DNA from: Marinithermofilum abyssi
Lineage (GTDB): Bacteria > Bacillota > Bacilli > Thermoactinomycetales > DSM-45169
Reading direction: 5' to 3'
Length of the DNA: 61,324 nt
Assembly (NCBI RefSeq): GCF_014641195.1
Contig: NZ_BMHQ01000014.1
Span: 1 to 61,324 of the forward strand
Below the pieces are notes generated by a model. It ran no database searches and had not been told where the DNA came from. It saw only the letters and a program-made list of their open reading frames with translations. The translations under genes and the position numbers were made by a program. This document shows, piece after piece, positions 18,934 to 28,373 of the stretch (positions within the stretch are counted from its first letter, which is position 1; each line of letters begins with the position of its first letter).

Positions 18934-19037
18934 TGTCGAAAAAAAGAAAATTTTCCGACAGGAGATTTCGCTATTCGACAAGACGTTGCCGTATGGAAGG
19001 AGATTGTAATCGATTTCACATGTCGATAATTGACGAA
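18934..19037. promoter_or_regulatory. Cluster of five Spo0A-box-like sites
   Basis: The Spo0A box is TGNCGAA/TGTCGAA. Matches: TGTCGAA at 18934-18940 (+, perfect), TCCGACA at 18954-18960 (minus, 6/7), TTCGACA at 18974-18980 (minus, perfect), TGTCGAT at 19021-19027 (+, 6/7) and TGACGAA at 19031-19037 (+, fits TGNCGAA). All lie in the 220-bp leader of the DUF4912-GH57/GT4 operon. A weak TTGACG-17-AATAAA promoter at 19030-19058 overlaps the last box. Binding is inferred. Confidence 0.6.
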
Positions 19038-19152
19038 ATTAAAAAAATGGTTAATAAACACTTAAAATTAACCCTATTGAATAAATGATTGAAATCTAGT
19101 AGCATAAAATACTGATCAGGATTACACAAACTGGATGTAGGGAGGCGACATT

Positions 19153-19896
19153 GTGGAAGAGTACTCCTTTTGGGAGGAGATCCTCAAACGATTGGACCGC
19201 GGGGAGTCGCAAGCCTCCATTGCCCAGTCCTTGGGGTGGACACGGGGGCGGTTTCGATACCGGCTGCAAAAATTTCAGGAGAGCCAGCGGCAAGCCCAAC
19301 GCGAGATGGCCGCTGTCATGACTGAAAAGTCACACGTCCCCCATCGCTTGGAGAAGCTAGAGATATGGATGGATGAGTCCTGGTCGAGAGAAGGAATCGC
19401 GGATCGCTTGGTGCTGATGACAAAGGATCCCTGGACGGTGTTTGCCTACTGGACCGTTAGTGCTTCGCGCAAAGAGATGGTACAAGAACATTTTGAAACC
19501 GGCTGGGATCAACTTCCTTGGATGTTGCGCTTATCGGATGTCACCGACATGGAATATGACGGGCATTATGCTCATCAACAGATGGCTGTGTCGATTCATC
19601 CTTGTGATGATCACTGGTACTTTCGCGGTATTCAGCCCGGGCGTCGATATATAGCGGAGTTGGGTACACGAACCATTCGGGATGATTTTTTCGTACTCTT
19701 GCGCTCCAATGTTGCGGTTACGCCTCCCGTCGCCGGAGAGCAGGAGGCAAGCTCCCGTCGATTCGTTCAGGTAAGTGAGCCCAAGCGGCCGTCCGGAACG
19801 ACGGGCAGGACAGGCCACCCGTATTTCCCCTCTCAAGATATTCCCTGGTCTGAACGTTTCAACGGTTATTCCCTGGAAGAGCGGGAGGGCAGATAA
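19153..19896 (+). CDS. DUF4912 domain protein with N-terminal HTH
   Basis: GTG start behind GGGAGGCG, 247 residues. The N-terminal 45 residues look like a helix-turn-helix (RGESQASIAQSLGWTRGRFRYRLQKF). The middle is DUF4912, seen in RLVLMTKDPWTVFAYWTVS and in ...RYIAELGTR, a beta-rich domain usually found next to GH57 or alpha-glucan genes and thought to bind carbohydrate. The C-terminal 50 residues are polar and probably disordered. It is two bases upstream of the GH57-GT4 gene, so it is in the same operon. It could be a DNA-binding sensor of glucan state; that is inference. Confidence 0.75.
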   Translation: MEEYSFWEEILKRLDRGESQASIAQSLGWTRGRFRYRLQKFQESQRQAQREMAAVMTEKSHVPHRLEKLEIWMDESWSREGIADRLVLMTKDPWTVFAYWTVSASRKEMVQEHFETGWDQLPWMLRLSDVTDMEYDGHYAHQQMAVSIHPCDDHWYFRGIQPGRRYIAELGTRTIRDDFFVLLRSNVAVTPPVAGEQEASSRRFVQVSEPKRPSGTTGRTGHPYFPSQDIPWSERFNGYSLEEREGR

Positions 19897-19898
19897 AC

Positions 19899-22733
19899 GT
19901 GGCGGAAGGTTACTTTTCTCTTGTGTTGCATGCGCATCTGCCCTATGTTCGTCATCCGGAACAGAAAGATGTGCTGGAGGAACGCTGGCTCTTTGAAGCG
20001 GTGACGGAATCTTACATACCCTTGTTGCAAACCTTTCAGGGGTTGATCCGGGACGGAGTGGATTTTCGGGTGACCCTCTCCCTCAGCCCGACCTTGGTGT
20101 CCATGTTGGCGGACCCGCTGCTTCAGGAGCGGACATTGCAGCATTTAAACGGCCTGGTGGAACTATCCGAAAAGGAAATCGCGCGAACAGAGAAAATGCC
20201 AGAATTTCATTCGTTGGCCCAGGAGTACCACCAGCGTTTTTTGGCCATTCGTCAATTTTTCCTCCGGTATGACGGCAATCTGCTCCTGCCGTTCAAGGAA
20301 CTGATGGAACAAGGGAGAGCGGAGTTAATTACCTCCGCGGCCACCCATGCCTTTTTGCCGTTGGTATTGACGGAAGAAGCGGTTCGGGCCCAACTGGCCA
20401 CTGCCGTCGAAACACAGGAACATCACTTCGGTGTCAGGCCCCAGGGGATCTGGCTGCCGGAGTGCGGCTACTATCCAGGACTGGACCGTTTATTGGAGGA
20501 GCAAGGACTTCGCTATTTTTTCACGGATGCCCACGGACTGAAACAAGCACAGCTGCAACCCGCTTTCGGTCTTTCTTCCCCGATAGTCACCCCTCGCCGT
20601 ATAGCTGTGTTTGCCAGAGATGAGATGGCTTCCCAGCAGGTGTGGAGTTCCAAAGAAGGATACCCCGGGGATGTGGATTATCGGGAGTATTATCGCGATA
20701 TCGGGTTTGATCTGGATTGGGAAACGATTGGCCCCTACGTTCATCCCGACGGCATCCGCATCAATACGGGCATCAAGTATTACCGGATTACAGGAAAAGG
20801 TGATCACAAAGAACCGTATCATCCGGGGTGGGCCCGGGAGAAAGCAGCTTCTCATGCAGGCCATTTTCTGCACCTGTTGACCCACAGAGTAAAAGAAGAG
20901 CGTCAATCGATCGGCCGCCAACCGGTGATTACCGCCCCCTACGATGCGGAGTTGTTTGGACATTGGTGGTATGAGGGACCGGCCTGGATCGACCTGTTGC
21001 TACGTAAAATCCACTATGATCAAACAACGGTCAAAACGATCACCCCCACGGAATATTTATCTCTCTATCCCGATTATCCGGAAGCCAATTTGAATATGAG
21101 CACGTGGGGCCGGCACGGTTATGCAGATGTTTGGTTGCGGGAGGAGAACGACTGGATTTATCCGGCGCTGCACCGGGCGGAAACGCGCATGGTGGAGATG
21201 GCGGATCGGTATGCGGGAACGAAGGAGCCTCTCAGAAAACGCGCACTTAACCAAGCAGCCCGGGAGCTAATGTTGGCTCAAGGAAGTGACTGGGCATTTA
21301 TCATGGATGGAAAAACCATGGTGGAGTATGCGGTAAAACGAACGAAGCATCACATCAACCGGTTTCAACGGCTGGCCGATATGGTGGAAACGGGGGAGGT
21401 GGATGAAGAGGCGCTGTCGACGCTGGAAGCCTTGGATCCCATATTCCCCAGGTTAAATGCAGCTCATTACCGATCCCGGCGGTCCGATGAAGTCCGGATA
21501 CAACATCCGCACCGTCCGCGTCTCTTGATGCTCTCCTGGGAATTTCCTCCGATGACGGTGGGCGGTCTTTCCCGTCATGTGTATGACCTTTCTCGTCATT
21601 TAGTCAAGATCGGCTGGGAAGTGCACGTATTGACGACAGAGGTGGAGGGCTATCCCCATGAAGAGGAGATCCAGGGGGTGCACGTGCATCGTGTCCATGT
21701 GATGCGCCCATTCGGTGAGGAATTCATCCACTGGGTTTTTCAGCTCAATCTGATGATGGTCGATGCATGCAACATGCTGATCAAAGACGGACTGCGGTTT
21801 GATTTGGTTCATGCCCATGACTGGCTGGTGGGTCAGGCGGCCAAAACAATCAAACACCGCTTCGGTATCCCGTTGGTCGCAACCATTCATGCGACAGAAC
21901 ACGGCCGGAATCAGGGCATCCATTCGGATCTGCAACGGAAAATCCATCATCGGGAATGGAGTCTCACTTATGAAGCCCAGCGTGTGATTTTGTGCAGCAA
22001 CTACATGAAACAAGAAGTGGAGCAGTATTTCCAGCTGCCCGCTGACAAGCTGGATGTGATCCCGAACGGGGTGGATCCGGATCAATTGGTGCTTCTGCAT
22101 GCAGGGGATGGATCTTTGGAACCCTTTGCGATGGAACATGAGCGCATCATTCTTTTTGTTGGCCGCTTGGTACAGGAAAAAGGGGTGCAAACCCTTTTGG
22201 ATGCCGCCCCCTCGATTCTGAAGGATTTTCCCGAGGCCAAATTCGTGATCGTTGGCAAAGGGCCGATGAAGCCGGAACTGGAATCCCAGGCTCGTTCCCT
22301 CGGGTTGGGAGACAAAGTGTTGTTTACGGGTTTTATTTCCGATGAGGAACGCAACCGACTGTTGGCTACCGCAACGGTTGCTGTTTTCCCAAGCTTGTAC
22401 GAACCTTTTGGGATTGTGGCCCTGGAAGCCATGGCCGCCGGCATTCCCGTGGTCGTATCCGATGTAGGAGGACTGGCAGACGTAGTCGAACATGAACGAA
22501 ACGGATTAAAAATGTATCCGGGAGATGCTTTTTCCCTGGCTTTACAAGTTCGCTCGATCCTGTCCTATCCGGATCGGGCGCAACGATTGGCTGAAGCGGG
22601 GAGAAAAGAGGTATCCCGCTTTGATTGGCACCGGATTGCGGAACAGACCGACCGAGTGTATCGAAACGTGTTGGGAAACGCCGCCCTTTCCAGCGGAAAG
22701 CAAGAGATTGCAGCCGCCATGGATGGAAAATGA
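19899..22733 (+). CDS. GH57 branching-type enzyme fused to GT4 glycosyltransferase
   Basis: A 944-residue two-enzyme protein. Residues 1-530 are GH57 with DUF1957, like TK1436/AmyC 1,4-alpha-glucan branching enzymes: HAHLPYVRHP start, nucleophile Glu188 in WLPECGYYPG, acid Asp349 in APYDAELFGHWWYEG, and NMSTWGRHGYADVWL near 400. Residues 538-944 are a GT4 (GT-B) glycosyltransferase: SWEFPPMTVGGLSRHVYDL, VIPNGVDP, LFVGRLVQEKGVQ, and the EPFGIVALEAMAAG motif with the paired Glu. GTG start behind GGGAGGG. Synthesis and branching of an alpha-glucan by one chain is likely; the donor sugar is unknown. Confidence 0.88.
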   Translation: MAEGYFSLVLHAHLPYVRHPEQKDVLEERWLFEAVTESYIPLLQTFQGLIRDGVDFRVTLSLSPTLVSMLADPLLQERTLQHLNGLVELSEKEIARTEKMPEFHSLAQEYHQRFLAIRQFFLRYDGNLLLPFKELMEQGRAELITSAATHAFLPLVLTEEAVRAQLATAVETQEHHFGVRPQGIWLPECGYYPGLDRLLEEQGLRYFFTDAHGLKQAQLQPAFGLSSPIVTPRRIAVFARDEMASQQVWSSKEGYPGDVDYREYYRDIGFDLDWETIGPYVHPDGIRINTGIKYYRITGKGDHKEPYHPGWAREKAASHAGHFLHLLTHRVKEERQSIGRQPVITAPYDAELFGHWWYEGPAWIDLLLRKIHYDQTTVKTITPTEYLSLYPDYPEANLNMSTWGRHGYADVWLREENDWIYPALHRAETRMVEMADRYAGTKEPLRKRALNQAARELMLAQGSDWAFIMDGKTMVEYAVKRTKHHINRFQRLADMVETGEVDEEALSTLEALDPIFPRLNAAHYRSRRSDEVRIQHPHRPRLLMLSWEFPPMTVGGLSRHVYDLSRHLVKIGWEVHVLTTEVEGYPHEEEIQGVHVHRVHVMRPFGEEFIHWVFQLNLMMVDACNMLIKDGLRFDLVHAHDWLVGQAAKTIKHRFGIPLVATIHATEHGRNQGIHSDLQRKIHHREWSLTYEAQRVILCSNYMKQEVEQYFQLPADKLDVIPNGVDPDQLVLLHAGDGSLEPFAMEHERIILFVGRLVQEKGVQTLLDAAPSILKDFPEAKFVIVGKGPMKPELESQARSLGLGDKVLFTGFISDEERNRLLATATVAVFPSLYEPFGIVALEAMAAGIPVVVSDVGGLADVVEHERNGLKMYPGDAFSLALQVRSILSYPDRAQRLAEAGRKEVSRFDWHRIAEQTDRVYRNVLGNAALSSGKQEIAAAMDGK

Positions 22734-22779
22734 CAGAGGATAGAGAAATTTGGGTCAAAGTGAGAGGAGAAATGCATGG

Positions 22780-25176
22780 ATGAAAGCTGTAATCATGGCT
22801 GGTGGAAAAGGAACCCGTCTGCGTCCGTTAACAAGCCGACTCCCCAAACCGATGGTGCCGTTGTTGAACAAGCCTTGCATGGAGTACATCATAGAGCTGC
22901 TGAAGCGTTACGGTATTACGGACATCGCCGTCACTGTGCAATATTTGCCTCAAGTCATCCAAAGTCACTTTGGAGACGGCTCCGATTACGGCGTCCGTCT
23001 GCACTATTTTGAGGAATCTTCCCCGTTGGGCACGGCGGGCAGTGTGAAAAATGCGGAATCGTTTCTGGATGACACCTTTATCGTGATCAGCGGGGATGCT
23101 CTGACGGATTTTAACTTGGAAAGAGCGATTGCCTTCCATCGGGAAAAACAGGCTCTGGGAACCCTGGTGATGACACGGGTGGAAGTGCCTTTGGAATACG
23201 GCGTTGTGATGACGGATGCGACAGGAAAAATCATCCGCTTCCTGGAAAAACCGAGTTGGAGCGAAGTCTTCAGCGATACGGTCAACACGGGGATTTATGT
23301 GTTGGAGCCTGAGATTCTTTCCCTCTTTAATCGTGGAGAGGTTTTTGATTTCAGCAAAGATTTGTTTCCGATGATGCTGGATCAGGGACTGCCTTTGTAC
23401 GGGTATGAGGCGGAGGGATACTGGTCTGATATCGGCAATTTGACCCAATACCGGAAAACGCAGCTGGATATGATGGACGGCCGTGTGAATGTTCGAATCC
23501 CGGGGACGGAAATCCAGCCCGGGGTCTGGGTTGGACAGGATTGCTCGCTGGATACCGAAGCGGAGTACACGGCACCTGTGATGATTGGAGATGGGACTGT
23601 GATCCAACCGGGAGCCAAAGTGGGTCCTTATGCCGTCTTGGGTCGTCATAACCGGGTCGGAAGCGGTGCCGAGATTTTGCGCTCTGTGGTGTGGAACCGG
23701 ACGTATATCGGGGAGGCAGCATCCTTGTCCGGTACGACCGTTACCCAAGATGTTCGTATTGGGACCGGAGCCCGGTTGGCGGAAGAATCCGTCGTCGGTA
23801 CCAACAGTAGGATCGGCGAGATGGCGTGGCTGCGATCGGGAGTAAAATTGTGGCCGGAAAAACGGGTAGCCCCTTCGGCAGTTCTCTCGTCATCCTTGGT
23901 ATGGGAACAGGGGGCCGAAGCGGAACTTTTCGGCAGTGACGGGATCAGCGGCTTGATCAATATGGACCTCACCCCGGAAAAAGCGGGCAAAATTGCTGCG
24001 GCTTTTGCTTCCCTGTTCAAAAAAGGCTCCGTGATTGCCGTTACTACGGATGGGGATGATTTTGGGCGGATTTTGCGATATGCGGTCACGGCAAGCCTGT
24101 TGGCTGCAGGGCATCATGTCCGGGACGGGGGAGAGATGCCTGCACCCGTCGCACGGTTTACCGTTTTACATCTCTCTTGTGACGCAGGCATTCATCTGCG
24201 GAGATCTTCTGTTGCCGGCGAAGAAAAAGTGGTGCTGCAGTTCTTCGATCATCAAGGGCTTCCTATTGACAAAGGGTGGGAACGAAAAATAGAGAACGCC
24301 TTTCTGCAGGAGGAAGCGTTGCGTCCTGCAGAAGGAGGTTACGGATGTTTGGAGCCAGTGAATGGGATGATGGAAGCGTATCGGCGGGAAGTGCTGCAGG
24401 AGGTGGATGTGGCAGCCATCCGGGAACACGGGATCAAAGTGGTCTTGTATGCAGCAGATTCCCGGGTATTCTCTGTCGTGCAACCGCTCTTGGGCGAGTT
24501 GGGCTGCCGTGTGGTGACTGTGATCGGCGGAAACGGTCAGCTGAGTCAGGAAGTAAAAGACAACAGGGCCGACCTGGGGATTGCTATCGATGGGAGTGCA
24601 CAATCCTTTACCTTGTTTACGGAGACGGGGCGTATTGTGACCGAAGCAGAAACGGTCATGCTCCAAACCCTGTTGGCAGTCTCCCGTCAACAGCAAGTAC
24701 CGGTTCCCGTCACCGCTCCTTCCGCCTTGGAAGAGTGGTTGGAGCAATCCGGAATTCAAACCCTCCGCACCAAAGGAAATCAACGGGCCATCCTTTCCCC
24801 GGGCAGCCGGCGGGGTGTGCAAATCTTTTTCGATGCTTGCAGCACCTTGGCGGCGTTGCTGGCCTACAGCACTTCACGCAAGCAGACGTTGCAACAGATT
24901 ATCGAAGCGTTGCCGCTGGTCCATATGCAGACAGAACGGGTTGCTTGCCCCGTCGAGGCCAAGGGCCGGGTCATGCGCCGGCTGATGGAAGAGATGAAGG
25001 GGCGCCGTCTGGAGCTGATCGACGGCATCAAAGTATTGATGGAAAACGGATGGGCGCTGATTTTGCCCGATGAAGAAAAAGCGTATTTCCAGGTCGTGGC
25101 TGAAGGAACAACGGCAGAAGCGGCAGATGCGCTGGTAGCGATGTATAAGGAAAAAATATTACTCCATCAGCGGTAA
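22780..25176 (+). CDS. Sugar nucleotidyltransferase fused to degenerate phosphomannomutase
   Basis: A 799-residue fusion. The N-terminal 235 residues are a nucleotidyltransferase ([36 protein letters not shown]), then a left-handed beta-helix of hexapeptide repeats, then a phosphohexomutase-like region. In the last part the phosphoserine loop (TASHNP type) is replaced by [12 protein letters not shown] and the metal loop DGDxDR by AIDGSAQSF, so mutase activity is doubtful. Start MKAVIMAGG follows a GGAGA site. It supplies an NDP-hexose, probably for the upstream GT4; whether GDP-mannose or ADP/UDP-glucose cannot be read off. Confidence 0.85.
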   Translation: MKAVIMAGGKGTRLRPLTSRLPKPMVPLLNKPCMEYIIELLKRYGITDIAVTVQYLPQVIQSHFGDGSDYGVRLHYFEESSPLGTAGSVKNAESFLDDTFIVISGDALTDFNLERAIAFHREKQALGTLVMTRVEVPLEYGVVMTDATGKIIRFLEKPSWSEVFSDTVNTGIYVLEPEILSLFNRGEVFDFSKDLFPMMLDQGLPLYGYEAEGYWSDIGNLTQYRKTQLDMMDGRVNVRIPGTEIQPGVWVGQDCSLDTEAEYTAPVMIGDGTVIQPGAKVGPYAVLGRHNRVGSGAEILRSVVWNRTYIGEAASLSGTTVTQDVRIGTGARLAEESVVGTNSRIGEMAWLRSGVKLWPEKRVAPSAVLSSSLVWEQGAEAELFGSDGISGLINMDLTPEKAGKIAAAFASLFKKGSVIAVTTDGDDFGRILRYAVTASLLAAGHHVRDGGEMPAPVARFTVLHLSCDAGIHLRRSSVAGEEKVVLQFFDHQGLPIDKGWERKIENAFLQEEALRPAEGGYGCLEPVNGMMEAYRREVLQEVDVAAIREHGIKVVLYAADSRVFSVVQPLLGELGCRVVTVIGGNGQLSQEVKDNRADLGIAIDGSAQSFTLFTETGRIVTEAETVMLQTLLAVSRQQQVPVPVTAPSALEEWLEQSGIQTLRTKGNQRAILSPGSRRGVQIFFDACSTLAALLAYSTSRKQTLQQIIEALPLVHMQTERVACPVEAKGRVMRRLMEEMKGRRLELIDGIKVLMENGWALILPDEEKAYFQVVAEGTTAEAADALVAMYKEKILLHQR

Positions 25177-25205
25177 AGCAAACGACGAGCCATTCATGTA
25201 TGCTG

Positions 25206-25229
25206 CCTCCACTTAGGTGGGGGTTTTTT
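25206..25229 (+). terminator. Rho-independent terminator after nucleotidyltransferase gene
   Basis: CCTCCAC pairs with GTGGGGG (one wobble), followed by six T. It ends the glucan operon. Confidence 0.8.
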
Positions 25230-25350
25230 GTTTGGGCGCTCATTTTTTTTCGAGGATTGTGACAAGGAGTGTTTGGGGTACGTATAAAGACAGTAAAGGT
25301 TTTCATGGAGGCCGAGGTGTCCATAATGGAGGGTGAAGGGAGAGGTGTCC

Positions 25351-26361
25351 ATGTTGAAACAGTTGCACGAGGTGCTCGAGACGATGCGCCTGCCCAACGG
25401 AGCCTATATCGCCAGCCCTTCCAAGGATTACTCTTATGTGTGGATCCGTGACGTGGTGTATACGGTGTTACCGTACCTGACAACCAATTGCACTCGTTAT
25501 CAGAAAGCCTATCACGCGTTGCTGGATCTGTTCCGCAAATACGAGTGGAAGATTGACATTCACACCAAGAAGAAACCCATCTATCTATATGAGTATATCC
25601 ACGCCCGGTATCGGAAGGATCTCACGGAAATCGATGAGCCATGGGGTCATGCGCAAAACGATGCCATCGGGGCATTTTTATGGGGGGCGGCACAAGGTGT
25701 ACGCCAAGGCAAGCCTGTTTTACGTGATGAGAAGGATCGGGAAATCCTTCAGAAGTTGGTTCGTTATCTGGGGTGTGTAGAATACTGGGATCACGCGGAT
25801 AACGGCATGTGGGAAGAAAACATGGAGGTGCACGCTTCCAGTGTAGGAGCGTGTGTGGCCGGTATGAAGGCGGTTCGTCTGCTGGTGGATGTTCCGGATG
25901 AGCTGATTCACAAAGGTGAAAACACGCTCCAACTGTTACTGCCGCGAGAAAGCGTTACCAAGGAAACGGACCTGGCATTGCTGTCCTTGATCTATCCCTA
26001 TCAGGTGGTGGATCGGCAAATGGCCCATCGCATCCTGGTGAAAGTGACAGGCAAACTGGCACGGACCTACGGCTGTATTCGCTATCAGGGTGATCAATAT
26101 TACAACGGCGGCAGCGAGGCGGAATGGTGTTTCGGTTTTCCATGGCTGGGTCTGTGCTACTCGGTGCTTGGCAACGCAGCCAAAAGGGAAAAGTACTGGA
26201 ACAAAACCAAAAAGATTCTTACAGAGGATGGCCGGATTCCCGAGTTGTATATCGGGGGAACCGATCAGCCCAACGGAAATACCCCGTTGGCTTGGGCGGT
26301 ATCCATGGTATCACTGTTGCAGAAGCATATGCCGGAAGAGGCGTTGGTAGGAGCGGAATAA
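25351..26361 (+). CDS. GH15-like glycoside hydrolase (glucoamylase family)
   Basis: A 336-residue protein of the GH15/phosphorylase-kinase-alpha group of (alpha/alpha)6 barrels. Seen are LPNGAYIASPSKDYSYVWIRDVVY (the WxRD motif), WGHAQNDAIGAFLWG, ENMEVHASSVGACVAGMKAV and EAEWCFGFPWLGLCY. ATG at 25351 has a GGGAGAGG site. It is shorter than secreted glucoamylases (over 400), has no signal peptide, and so is a cytosolic glucan or oligosaccharide hydrolase. It has its own unit between two terminators but lies next to the glucan operon, suggesting turnover of the same polymer. Confidence 0.8.
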   Translation: MLKQLHEVLETMRLPNGAYIASPSKDYSYVWIRDVVYTVLPYLTTNCTRYQKAYHALLDLFRKYEWKIDIHTKKKPIYLYEYIHARYRKDLTEIDEPWGHAQNDAIGAFLWGAAQGVRQGKPVLRDEKDREILQKLVRYLGCVEYWDHADNGMWEENMEVHASSVGACVAGMKAVRLLVDVPDELIHKGENTLQLLLPRESVTKETDLALLSLIYPYQVVDRQMAHRILVKVTGKLARTYGCIRYQGDQYYNGGSEAEWCFGFPWLGLCYSVLGNAAKREKYWNKTKKILTEDGRIPELYIGGTDQPNGNTPLAWAVSMVSLLQKHMPEEALVGAE

Positions 26362-26376
26362 AGCTCGACAGGAGTG

Positions 26377-26398
26377 CCCCCGTTATCGGGGGTTTTTT
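26377..26398 (+). terminator. Rho-independent terminator after GH15 gene
   Basis: CCCCCG/CGGGGG stem with TTAT loop and six T. Confidence 0.88.
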
Positions 26399-26474
26399 CC
26401 ATGAACGGTTTAGATAAGTTGCAGTTTCATGGATAATAAGAAACATGGCGGGAATGAAAGGATGAGAATGTACG

Positions 26475-26996
26475 ATGTCTTTTTCGCCTCCTCCTGTTCT
26501 CCAAATCGTGGGCTACTCCAACTCCGGCAAAACAACTTTGCTCACAAGTCTGGTGTCTCATTTGACCGATCTAGGCTTTCGGGTAGGAACCATCAAACAT
26601 CACCATCGGGAAATGGAAATGGACAAGCCTGGTAAAGACTCCTGGAAGCACCGGCAATCGGGAGCACACCGGACGGCACTCCTCGCTGCCAATCAAGCAG
26701 CTGTCTTTTTTTCACAAACGCTGGCATTGGAAGAATGTTTGTTTTACTTTGCCGATCTGGATATTGTCCTGGTGGAGGGGTATAAGTGGCTCTCTTACCC
26801 CAAGCTGGTCATGATGAGAGGCGCGGAAGACCTCCCGTTACTTCAACAACTGACCAATATTCGCGGTATCGTGGTGGAAAAGAGATTCCCTGATCTTCCG
26901 TGGGATCAGTACGGGGAAGACGAGTTGGATCGCATCGCGAAGGAGGTACTGCTTCCAATCATTCATGATGGAGGAAGAAAGCGGGGAGAAGGGTGA
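26475..26996 (+). CDS. mobB: Molybdopterin-guanine dinucleotide biosynthesis protein MobB
   Basis: P-loop GTP-binding adaptor for MGD cofactor formation. Seen: QIVGYSNSGKTTLLTSLV (Walker A), TIKHHHREMEMDKPGKDSWKHRQSGA, and VLVEGYKWLSYPKLVMMR. 173 residues. The ATG has only a weak AAAGG site. No other molybdenum cofactor genes are nearby. Confidence 0.92.
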   Translation: MSFSPPPVLQIVGYSNSGKTTLLTSLVSHLTDLGFRVGTIKHHHREMEMDKPGKDSWKHRQSGAHRTALLAANQAAVFFSQTLALEECLFYFADLDIVLVEGYKWLSYPKLVMMRGAEDLPLLQQLTNIRGIVVEKRFPDLPWDQYGEDELDRIAKEVLLPIIHDGGRKRGEG

Positions 26997-27125
26997 CTTC
27001 CAATACATCCTATCTTGATAAGAGATGCATCTTGATCAGAAGGTTGAATAGAGAGGCTGTAGGTAAGGGGCTTTCTTCATCAGAGAAACGCGTTGCAGGG
27101 AGTTCTCAGTCTTTTTCGGCATTTC

Positions 27126-27134
27126 TGGTACAAT
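27126..27134 (+). promoter_or_regulatory. Extended -10 promoter for hmgA
   Basis: TGGTACAAT, an extended -10 about 45 bases before the homogentisate dioxygenase start. Confidence 0.45.
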
Positions 27135-27178
27135 ACCCTTGAAGCGGTAGTGAAAACTCGGATGAAAGGGAGAGGGAG

Positions 27179-28339
27179 ATGCCGTTTTATCATCGGTTGG
27201 GCAATATTCCACAGAAGCGTCACACGCAGTTCCGCAAGCCGGACGGCACGCTGTACCGGGAACAAGTGATGGGAACCAAGGGCTTTTCCGGGATCCAATC
27301 CATACTGTATCATCACTATCCGCCGACGCAGGTGAGCCGGGTGGAAAAAGTGCGCGATTGGACGATTCCCGTGGAGGAGTCCGGGGCTAACCGCCATCGT
27401 CATCTGAAAAGTTTTGACGTGGCACAGCCGGAGAAAAACGACCCGGTAGACGGTCGTGTATATCTGTTAGCCAATGAGGATGTGGTGATCGGGGTAGCAG
27501 CCCCCACAAAACCGATGGACTACTTTTTCCGCAATAGCGACGGGGATGAAGTGCTGTTTGTGCATGAAGGGGAAGGGGAGCTGCAAACCGTTTTCGGTAC
27601 ACTGACCTATAGGCCCGGGGATTATATGGTGATTCCTGTGGGAACCACCTACCGGTTGGAGATGAAAAGTGAACGGAGCCGTTTTCTGGTGATTGAGACC
27701 ACGGGAGAGATCACGCCTCCGAAGCGATACCGAAATGAGTTCGGTCAATTGATGGAACACAGTCCCTATTGCGAACGGGATATTCGTGTCCCTGAACGGC
27801 TGGACACCTGGCTGGAAGAAGGAAGCTTTGAAGTGAGGGTCAAAGCACGCAATGCCCTTCATTCCTACACCTATGATTTTCATCCCTTTGATGTGGTGGG
27901 ATGGGACGGCTATCTTTATCCCTGGATCTTCAACATCGACGATTTTGAGCCGATCACGGGACGCATTCACCAGCCGCCACCGGTGCATCAAACCTTTGCC
28001 GGACCCAATTTTGTGGTCTGTTCCTTTGTGCCGCGGCTGTATGATTATCATCCGGAAGCGATTCCGGCGCCCTATTACCACAGCAATGTAAACAGCGATG
28101 AAGTGTTGTATTATGTGGATGGGAACTTTATGAGCCGTAAAGGAGTGCGGGAAGGTTCCATCACCCTTCATCCCAGCGGCATCCCTCACGGTCCCCATCC
28201 GGGGAAGACAGAGGCCAGCATCGGAAAAGAGCGGACGGAGGAGTTGGCGGTGATGATCGACACCTTCCGCCCCCTCCATGTGACCCAAGCGGCGCTGCAA
28301 GTGGAAGACCCGGACTACATGTACAGCTGGCTCCCATAA
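27179..28339 (+). CDS. hmgA: Homogentisate 1,2-dioxygenase
   Basis: Iron(II) dioxygenase that opens the homogentisate ring in tyrosine and phenylalanine breakdown. The 386-residue protein has the double cupin of the family: an N-terminal cupin with GDEVLFVHEGEGELQTVFG, and a C-terminal one with YHSNVNSDEVLYYVDGNF and LHPSGIPHGPHPG, which supply Glu and His iron ligands. VVGWDGYLYPWIFNIDDFEPITGRIHQPPPVHQT is also typical. Shorter than the ~440-residue eukaryotic form, as usual for the Bacillota type. A flavin reductase follows 34 bases on; fumarylacetoacetase is not in the window. Confidence 0.9.
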   Translation: MPFYHRLGNIPQKRHTQFRKPDGTLYREQVMGTKGFSGIQSILYHHYPPTQVSRVEKVRDWTIPVEESGANRHRHLKSFDVAQPEKNDPVDGRVYLLANEDVVIGVAAPTKPMDYFFRNSDGDEVLFVHEGEGELQTVFGTLTYRPGDYMVIPVGTTYRLEMKSERSRFLVIETTGEITPPKRYRNEFGQLMEHSPYCERDIRVPERLDTWLEEGSFEVRVKARNALHSYTYDFHPFDVVGWDGYLYPWIFNIDDFEPITGRIHQPPPVHQTFAGPNFVVCSFVPRLYDYHPEAIPAPYYHSNVNSDEVLYYVDGNFMSRKGVREGSITLHPSGIPHGPHPGKTEASIGKERTEELAVMIDTFRPLHVTQAALQVEDPDYMYSWLP

Positions 28340-28373
28340 CAGACCCGATTTTCACGACAAAGGATGTGGCACT

